DNA of 8,149 nt, from assembly GCA_002340405.1 (NCBI GenBank), contig DDLZ01000059.1, positions 8,954 through 17,102 on the forward strand. The letters are read 5' to 3'. This document shows, one piece after another, positions 1 to 8,149 of this stretch. Position numbers and translations under genes: made by a program. The notes beneath the pieces were generated by a model. The model made no database searches. It had not been told where the DNA came from and worked only from the letters and a program-made list of their open reading frames with translations. How positions within the stretch are numbered: position 1 is the first letter of the stretch; every line of letters begins with the position of its first letter. Source of the DNA: Bacteroidales bacterium UBA2559 (lineage in GTDB: Bacteria; Bacteroidota; Bacteroidia; Bacteroidales; Bacteroidaceae).

Positions 1-187
1 TACCGCCGTGACCGGGGTCAATCACCACTACGAAGTTTCCCTCTGCGTCAATGGCACTGGCCGGCATCGAACAGAATGCCGGGAGCGACAGCAGGAGAGC
101 GACTTTCGGGAGCCTTACTATGTTAGGCTTGATAAAGCTTGTGAACCGCATCGACAGTAAAACAGTAAATCTTAAAAGCCTTACCAT
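1..187 (-). CDS. N-acetylmuramoyl-L-alanine amidase, N-terminal part (truncated by window edge)
   Basis: The 62 visible codons give an export signal followed by the start of an Amidase_3 (AmiA/B/C-type) catalytic domain. The diagnostic motif VVVIDPGHGG lies at residues 53-62; in this family its histidine (H60) is the first zinc ligand. These enzymes cut the amide bond between MurNAc and the stem peptide, usually in the periplasm for cell separation or wall recycling. A hydrophobic stretch at residues 29-38 and an ASA site (43-45) fit signal peptidase I cleavage. The start at 187 lies 4 nt after the upstream stop and behind a GAGGA about 8 nt away; Met13 (position 151) is an alternative that gives a more typical 33-residue signal peptide. 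The other zinc ligands and the catalytic glutamate lie outside the window, so activity cannot be judged. It is the third gene of the leftward group. Family assignment is firm; subfamily is open. Confidence 0.85.
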   Translation of the reverse strand, partial: MVRLLRFTVLLSMRFTSFIKPNIVRLPKVALLLSLPAFCSMPASAIDAEGNFVVVIDPGHGG

Positions 188-191
188 AGCA

Positions 192-1676
192 TTATTCCTC
201 TTTTTTTGTTTGGAATGATACCGGTTGGGCATCGTTGTCCTTTATGAACTTTGCAAACGTGCCGGCCGATACGGTAACGGGTTCCTTCATGAATTCGGGA
301 ATGTTGAACGAGAACATGAAATTCCTGTTGAAATCGGGATTGCGTTGCGGTATGGCGAAGGGCTTGCTGAAATTCCCCTCTGTATCCATGTGTGTCAGGT
401 AGAGGCGGGTATAGGCTCCGTCCTCGCGACGGGTGCTGAAAATCACCCATCGTCCGTTGCTTGACCATGAGTGGTAGCTCTCCACATCGGGGCTGTTAAC
501 CTCATCCAGGCTGCGCACCGACCCGTCATTCAGATCCATCATGTAGAGGTCGGCATCTCTGTGCCAGATGTGGAAGATACCGTAGTCGCCCATTGAGAAC
601 ATCAGATGTCTCCCATCGGGCGATATGCGCGGCAGAGTGATACTCTTGCCGATTGCCGAGGCGTCAATCACCAGTTCTGACGGTCCCCAGGTGCGGCTGT
701 CGGGATTGAACGGTTTCCGGTAAAGGTCATACTTAATGGTGTGACTGTCAAGAAAAACCCGGTTCATACGATTCTTGTCGAACGGGGCAATGTAGTCAGC
801 CGACACATAGTATAGTGTAAGTCCGTCGGGCGTCCAGGCAGGGAAACATTCGAATTTGTCGGGATCATTCTCTATTATGCTCACGGCGTTTGCCCTGATA
901 TCGTAAAGAATAAGGTCGCTCTCCTCATCGGTCACCTCAATGCGGTTGTAGTCGGCCGTATGTATGGACTGGTGAGTCTTGTTGGTCGAATAGGCTATGT
1001 AGTCGTGGGTGGGATGCCATGCCGGATAGACTCCTGCCGATATGGTAGAGTCCGTCTTCAGGTTGACCTTTCTCAAATCGCCGTCAAACAGGATTATGGT
1101 CCCTCCCAGAAACTGACGGGCGTGGAACTGCATATTGTCTGTTTCCCAGTTGCGGTAGTGGTGGCAGTTTATGCATTGGCCGCTCTCTCCTTGCTGAACC
1201 ATAGAGTTGGCATAAATGACCTTCTCCTTAAACGATGTAAGGTCGCGCTGGTTGATGGAGAGCCTTTCATAACTCTCGACCGACGGGGGGATCAGGCGGT
1301 ATGAAATGTATGGGTCGATATCATCGGCAACGGTCATGGTGAACGGTTTGTAACCCGTCCATGAGCCATTCTCCTTTACGAAAACCTGCACATCTATATT
1401 ACCCTCCCTCTTCAGGTCTTCCCACTGCTTTCTGTTCGGTGCAACAACATCTCCTCTCACCGCAGTCTTAGTGTTGCCGGCCGTAAACAGGGTTAGATAC
1501 CGTTCTCCCCGATTCTCTATCCTGAAATTCATGGGAGCTATGTTCCCCGGAATGGTTATATCCGTGTAGTCGGGGGATATTGAGGGGTATGAATCGGAAC
1601 TGCTGTAACCATCGGGCATATTTGACCCGCATGCAGCTAAAAGAAATGCCGTAATATATATGTAGAATCGTTTCAT
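192..1676 (-). CDS. PD40/TolB-like beta-propeller lipoprotein with a CXXCH haem-type motif
   Basis: The 494-residue product begins with a lipoprotein signal (hydrophobic residues 5-15, lipobox LAAC, lipidated Cys16), so it should be anchored in the outer or inner membrane facing the periplasm or surface. Residues 40-130 look like a beta-rich N-terminal region. CINCH at 168-172, followed by a second His, matches the c-type haem attachment signature. After it come PD40-type propeller strands with the pattern aromatic-P/S-x-W/I-S/T/H-P-D/T-G: about 216-231, 278-292, 348-362 and 401-415. TolB-like propellers usually mediate protein or peptide interactions, and I infer a scaffold or sensor role. 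From memory, similar Bacteroidota proteins keep the CxNCH...M..H.R...GGT segment, also seen here (NMQFHARQFLGGT), so the motif is probably a family trait. Whether haem is bound is unknown. The gene starts 33 nt after the membrane-protein stop and ends 4 nt before the amidase start, consistent with one operon. Confidence 0.82.
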   Translation of the reverse strand: MKRFYIYITAFLLAACGSNMPDGYSSSDSYPSISPDYTDITIPGNIAPMNFRIENRGERYLTLFTAGNTKTAVRGDVVAPNRKQWEDLKREGNIDVQVFVKENGSWTGYKPFTMTVADDIDPYISYRLIPPSVESYERLSINQRDLTSFKEKVIYANSMVQQGESGQCINCHHYRNWETDNMQFHARQFLGGTIILFDGDLRKVNLKTDSTISAGVYPAWHPTHDYIAYSTNKTHQSIHTADYNRIEVTDEESDLILYDIRANAVSIIENDPDKFECFPAWTPDGLTLYYVSADYIAPFDKNRMNRVFLDSHTIKYDLYRKPFNPDSRTWGPSELVIDASAIGKSITLPRISPDGRHLMFSMGDYGIFHIWHRDADLYMMDLNDGSVRSLDEVNSPDVESYHSWSSNGRWVIFSTRREDGAYTRLYLTHMDTEGNFSKPFAIPQRNPDFNRNFMFSFNIPEFMKEPVTVSAGTFAKFIKDNDAQPVSFQTKKEE

Positions 1677-1709
1677 TTTTCAAAATGTTATCGCCTGCGC
1701 TTATAAAGC

Positions 1710-3773
1710 TTAGAATGTTTTCTGTCCGCGTATAAAAAAGTAGTAGAACCAGAAAGTCTTACCAAATCTCTTCGAGTACTGATAGGCCGACTCCTCCAGG
1801 TTCCTTACAGGATTTGTCTTAGTGTAATTCATAAACTGTTCGTAGCCAATGCTTATCTGCTTGTCGAATGGGAGCGAGCTTAAGGCTGTATCCTCTGCAA
1901 GCGCACTGTACATTACTGCCGCCTCCTGATAGTGACGGGGAATTTTTGTGGGCTTGTTCGTCTCCAGATAGTTTAGGAACGATGCCCAGAACAGTCCGAT
2001 GTCCTGCGTACGGAGCGCCCACATCATTGTTGCCCTGTCAAATTCGGGTGTGGCATTTAATGTTCTATCCGATATGAAATGTGTCATCAGGAAGGGCTCA
2101 ATCATGACTTCGTCATTTGAAAGACGGCTGTCGTAACAGAGCAGCGGCAACACTTTGGAGTAGGGCTCTGCTGCTGCCATCTTCTCTCTGTCGCCCAATA
2201 TTTTCCGTTGCTCTGCAGCCCACTTTTTGTAGTAGAGAGTCTTTTCCAGCAGGGAGATATATTTTTCGGCCAGATCCCACTCCTCCATTATCATTGCCGA
2301 CATTGCGTCATATTGCAGCGCCGCGTAATTCCATCCGTACTCCACCGTCTCTTCAATGCACCAGCGGTGGCTGTAATTGATCATGCCGTAATAGAAATAG
2401 ATCTGTTTGCCGGCCTGGAAAGCCATGGGAATATGGTATCTGCTCTTCTGTTTTCTGTCACCGTCCCGATATGTGAACATCTCATCGGCCTCTTTCCCCA
2501 TTAAAAACAGTGCCATATCTTTATAGAGAACCATAAGTCGGGTGGGCTTATAGAACCGGGAGTCAAATTTCTTGATTATCGTATCGGTCTCAGCCTGTCC
2601 CGTTGCCCTCAGGATGCGGGAGGAGCGGGCAGAATAGGCTCTTTCATCCGATTTTGCGGAACTGCTTTCGGCCTTCTTTAATATATCGGCCACCTCCTGC
2701 CAGTCATTCCTGTCAACGGCGGCCGACATTGCACACTCGGTCCTGAAGTTGAGGTCGTTGTAGCTGAAAGCCAGTATGGAAAACAGGCATGCGGCTATGA
2801 TAGCGGCCTGGGTGGCGATTCCGACAACGGCAGGTCTTACGGAATGAAGCCCGATGGAGGGTTTTTCGGCGGAAGGTGTTCTGTCAGCAGGGCGTCCGGC
2901 GGAGGCGGAGGAATTTCCGTCAGTGGAAGGTCCGTCAGAAAGTTTTGTAGGAAGTCCGGAACGTATGAATGGGGCGATGGCCATAAAGAGCAATACCGTA
3001 AAACAGGGCAGTCGGACCGGCATCTGACTCTTATAATCCAATAGCGGCAGACCTACGGTATAGATTTCATCGGCTCTGAAGGTGGTGTACAAATATTTCA
3101 TTGCCGGCGGCACGCACAGCACTATAACCGCTGCCGCGATCATGTACGGGACGGCTTTTCTGAATCCTTCATTTGCCGCCAGGGAGAGTACTGCAAGGAG
3201 TGTTCCGGCCAATGCCCAGGCTCCCGTTAAAGCATATCCGGCTACAGTGGCTGCAATTATTACGGCGTATCGGGCCATCGGACCTCTTATTTTGCCGAAA
3301 AGGTAAACTATCGACAGTGCGTAAAGAGTTCCCAAAACCGGTACGAAGAACCATCCGGTGGACTTCATCAGAAAATAGCCGTAACCTATTCCAAATGCGT
3401 AAACTGCCATTGCCGATGCCGGAATGTAGGCGGCTGCCCATATGGAACGGCAAAGGGCGGGGTAGGTTTTGCGGACAAGCCTTACGGTCAGAGCGATGAG
3501 CAGCACCCATATCAGTGTTCCCATCCAGGGATGGTGCAAAAACTGTGTCAGGAACTCTCCTGCCCATCCCAAAAATCCGCCCGGAATGCGGAATGACTCC
3601 AGCAAAAAATCAGTGTCGTAGAGAAACAGCGATTTGCTCTCAATCCTTATGAACGGATATTTGTGTGCCAGGAATGCGAGAACCCAAAGAAAAGTCAAAG
3701 CCAGTATGTCCGAGACAGTCCTGAAAGAGAGTAGGCCTGCCGGTTTATCCTTTTTTCCTTTGACTGATGTCAT
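1710..3773 (-). CDS. Polytopic membrane protein with soluble helical C-terminal domain (DUF6057-like)
   Basis: This 687-residue protein has a lysine-rich cytosolic-looking N-terminus (residues 1-12) and about eight to nine hydrophobic segments, near 21-37, 82-100, 112-133, 140-160, 168-200 (probably two), 208-224, 255-270 and 313-337. The last two are separated by a Ser/Pro/Asp-rich, low-complexity linker (273-310). Residues 340-687 are soluble, rich in Tyr, Trp and Ala and apparently all-helical, with TPR-like stretches such as EEWDLAEKYISLLEKTLYYK (497-516). No catalytic motif is visible. The architecture agrees with what I remember of the Bacteroidales family DUF6057, but no search was possible and this name is tentative. 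It is the first gene of the leftward group that continues with a propeller lipoprotein and a wall amidase, so an envelope role is inferred; the specific function is unknown. The start at 3773 follows an AT-rich leader without a Shine-Dalgarno sequence. Confidence 0.7.
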   Translation of the reverse strand: MTSVKGKKDKPAGLLSFRTVSDILALTFLWVLAFLAHKYPFIRIESKSLFLYDTDFLLESFRIPGGFLGWAGEFLTQFLHHPWMGTLIWVLLIALTVRLVRKTYPALCRSIWAAAYIPASAMAVYAFGIGYGYFLMKSTGWFFVPVLGTLYALSIVYLFGKIRGPMARYAVIIAATVAGYALTGAWALAGTLLAVLSLAANEGFRKAVPYMIAAAVIVLCVPPAMKYLYTTFRADEIYTVGLPLLDYKSQMPVRLPCFTVLLFMAIAPFIRSGLPTKLSDGPSTDGNSSASAGRPADRTPSAEKPSIGLHSVRPAVVGIATQAAIIAACLFSILAFSYNDLNFRTECAMSAAVDRNDWQEVADILKKAESSSAKSDERAYSARSSRILRATGQAETDTIIKKFDSRFYKPTRLMVLYKDMALFLMGKEADEMFTYRDGDRKQKSRYHIPMAFQAGKQIYFYYGMINYSHRWCIEETVEYGWNYAALQYDAMSAMIMEEWDLAEKYISLLEKTLYYKKWAAEQRKILGDREKMAAAEPYSKVLPLLCYDSRLSNDEVMIEPFLMTHFISDRTLNATPEFDRATMMWALRTQDIGLFWASFLNYLETNKPTKIPRHYQEAAVMYSALAEDTALSSLPFDKQISIGYEQFMNYTKTNPVRNLEESAYQYSKRFGKTFWFYYFFIRGQKTF

Positions 3774-7149
<3,376 letters not shown>

Positions 7150-7150
<1 letters not shown>

Positions 7151-7692
7151 TGTGCAACAGATGGGATGCCATAATTGACAAACACTACAGTGACAATCGG
7201 CCGCTGAGAGAGCTGTTACTTGAACACAGCCGTTCAGTGGCCGATAGGTCACTCTCTATTGCCGCAGCTCATCCCCGGCTGGGACTTGACAGCCGTTTCC
7301 TTGAAGAGGCGGCCATGCTCCATGACATAGGCATCTATCTGACCGATGCACCCGCAATCCACTGCCATGGCACCCATCCCTATATATGTCACGGCTATCT
7401 TGGGGCGGAACTGCTTGCCGGGGAGGGATTGCCGCGTCATGCCCTTGTCTGTGAGCGACATACCGGCACAGGCCTCTCGCTGGACTATATCGTAGCACAC
7501 AATCTGCCTCTGCCTCATCGCGACATGATACCCCTGTCGCTTGAAGAGAAGGTGATATGCTTTGCCGACAAATTCTTCTCCAAAAGTCGTCCCGGCCATG
7601 AGAAAACGGTCGATGAAGCTGTCGCTAGCATCTCCAGGCATGGCAGGGAAGGAGTTAAAATCTTCCTCACCTGGTGCGAGATGTTCCTGTAA
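7150..7692 (+). CDS. HDIG-type HD domain metal-dependent phosphohydrolase
   Basis: The 180-residue protein has a classic HD-superfamily arrangement: H26 in LLEHSRSVAD, the doublet H58-D59 in MLHDIG (an exact HDIG motif), H81 in ICHGYLGAELL, H104 in ERHTG and D140 in FADKFF. These are the expected metal ligands of single-domain phosphohydrolases acting on phosphate esters or nucleotides. There is no signal peptide or membrane segment, so it is cytosolic. The overall pattern, with ERHTG and a CFADK-type C-terminal motif, resembles uncharacterised small HDIG proteins of bacteria and archaea more than SpoT or dGTPases, which are much larger. The start ATG (7150-7152) shares its A with the galactosidase stop TGA, implying coupled translation. 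Why a secreted galactosidase and a cytosolic HD enzyme are linked is unclear. The substrate is unknown. Confidence 0.88.
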
Positions 7693-7763
7693 CCGAAGAT
7701 AAACACCTCTTTGTAGCCACAGGAGCCAAACTAAAAACCTTAGTATAAACATTTAAATTTAAA
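7693..7763 (+). other. AT-rich spacer before the hydrolase gene
   Basis: This 71-nt spacer becomes nearly pure A/T towards the next start (ATTTAAATTTAAA just before ATG), as is common for Bacteroidota translation starts. TTTG at 7710-7713 could be a -33 box, but no good TAnnTTTG follows at the proper distance. No hairpin followed by a T-run is visible, so readthrough from the galactosidase-HD unit is possible. Confidence 0.5.
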
Positions 7764-8149
7764 ATGAGAAGAATAACATTATTACTGTTTTTACTCATAA
7801 GTATTTCAATCCAAGGGCAGGCTCAGGAGAGAGAGATCCTGACCTCTGATGGTGTGAGGTTGTATGTAAAAGTTAAGGGAACTGGAACGCCTTGTCTCTA
7901 TTTGCATGGCGGCCCCGGCTCCGGTAGCCATTGGCTTGAGAAGTTCTTCGGAGATTATCTGGAGCAACACTTTCAAATGATCTATTTAGACCAACGGGGT
8001 GTATGCCGTTCATCGTCGCCCAAAGACAACAACTACTCATTGGAGAGAATGATCCTGGACTTTGAAGAGGTCAGAGAGGCGCTTGGAATCGGGGAGTGGC
8101 TGACGCTGGGACATTCGTTTGGAGGTATCCTTCAGATGGCCTATTCTTC
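7764..8149 (+). CDS. Exported alpha/beta hydrolase, proline-iminopeptidase-like (truncated by window edge)
   Basis: The first 128 codons encode a signal peptide (MRRI, hydrophobic core 5-16, likely cleavage after QGQA near residue 20) and the first half of an alpha/beta-hydrolase fold. HGGPGSGS at 48-55 is the oxyanion-hole motif typical of the proline iminopeptidase (peptidase S33) group, DQRGVCRSSSP at 76-86 matches its DQRG-x-G-R-S block with a Cys in place of the usual Gly, and GHSFGG at 116-121 is the nucleophile elbow with S118 as catalytic serine. The Asp and His of the triad lie beyond the window. S33 enzymes remove N-terminal proline or short peptides; related hydrolases act on esters, lactones or other amides, so the substrate is not fixed. 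The elbow GHSFGG differs from the GGSWGS common in true proline iminopeptidases, a reason for caution. Export suggests a periplasmic or secreted role. Confidence 0.85.
   Translation, partial: MRRITLLLFLLISISIQGQAQEREILTSDGVRLYVKVKGTGTPCLYLHGGPGSGSHWLEKFFGDYLEQHFQMIYLDQRGVCRSSSPKDNNYSLERMILDFEEVREALGIGEWLTLGHSFGGILQMAYS

Noticed and set aside
960..1304. Rightward open frame of 114 codons
   Set aside because: Antisense to the propeller lipoprotein, including the CXXCH segment; no family resemblance.
3169..3567. Open frames on both strands inside the membrane-protein gene
   Set aside because: They overlap a hydrophobic, clearly transmembrane coding frame; their Arg/Pro/His-rich products are typical of out-of-frame translation.
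7249..7752. Leftward open frame of 167 codons
   Set aside because: Antisense to the HD gene, whose ligand motifs are intact; composition looks like a shadow.
7693..7763. Possible terminator after the HD gene
   Set aside because: No stable inverted repeat followed by a T-run can be found.

Overview
The window looks like chromosomal DNA of a Bacteroidota, most likely Bacteroidales, species. Reasons seen in the sequence: mid-range GC genes separated by clearly AT-rich spacers; starts that mostly lack Shine-Dalgarno sequences and sit behind A/T-rich leaders; a lipoprotein with a PD40 propeller; a secreted LacZ-type GH2 enzyme with a signal peptide; and a large membrane protein resembling a family I recall only from Bacteroidales. 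No mobile element, RNA gene or CRISPR array was recognised.

Layout. Positions 1-3773 hold a leftward, tightly packed group of three genes. Transcription order is a 687-residue polytopic membrane protein with a helical soluble C-terminal half (3773-1710), a 494-residue PD40 beta-propeller lipoprotein carrying one CXXCH haem-type motif (1676-192), and the start of an exported zinc N-acetylmuramoyl-L-alanine amidase (187 to the left edge, truncated). Spacings of 33 and 4 nt suggest one transcript. All three products are predicted to work in the cell envelope.

Positions 3774-4042 are an AT-rich divergent spacer. Its right half holds a candidate 34-codon ORF whose stop overlaps the next start as ATGA, with 26 consecutive codons ending in a pyrimidine (24 in T). 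This is the most unexpected pattern in the window.

Positions 4043-8149 run rightward: a secreted GH2 beta-galactosidase (1035 residues, catalytic and metal ligands intact), a cytosolic HDIG phosphohydrolase overlapping it by one base, and, after a 71-nt AT-rich spacer, the first 128 codons of an exported alpha/beta hydrolase resembling proline iminopeptidase. The galactosidase and hydrolase would act on glycans and peptides in the periplasm or outside the cell; the HD protein is presumably cytosolic and its substrate is unknown.

I see no clearly new defence, mobile or biosynthetic system. The items most worth checking are the pyrimidine-periodic small ORF before the galactosidase and the haem-motif propeller lipoprotein in the envelope operon.
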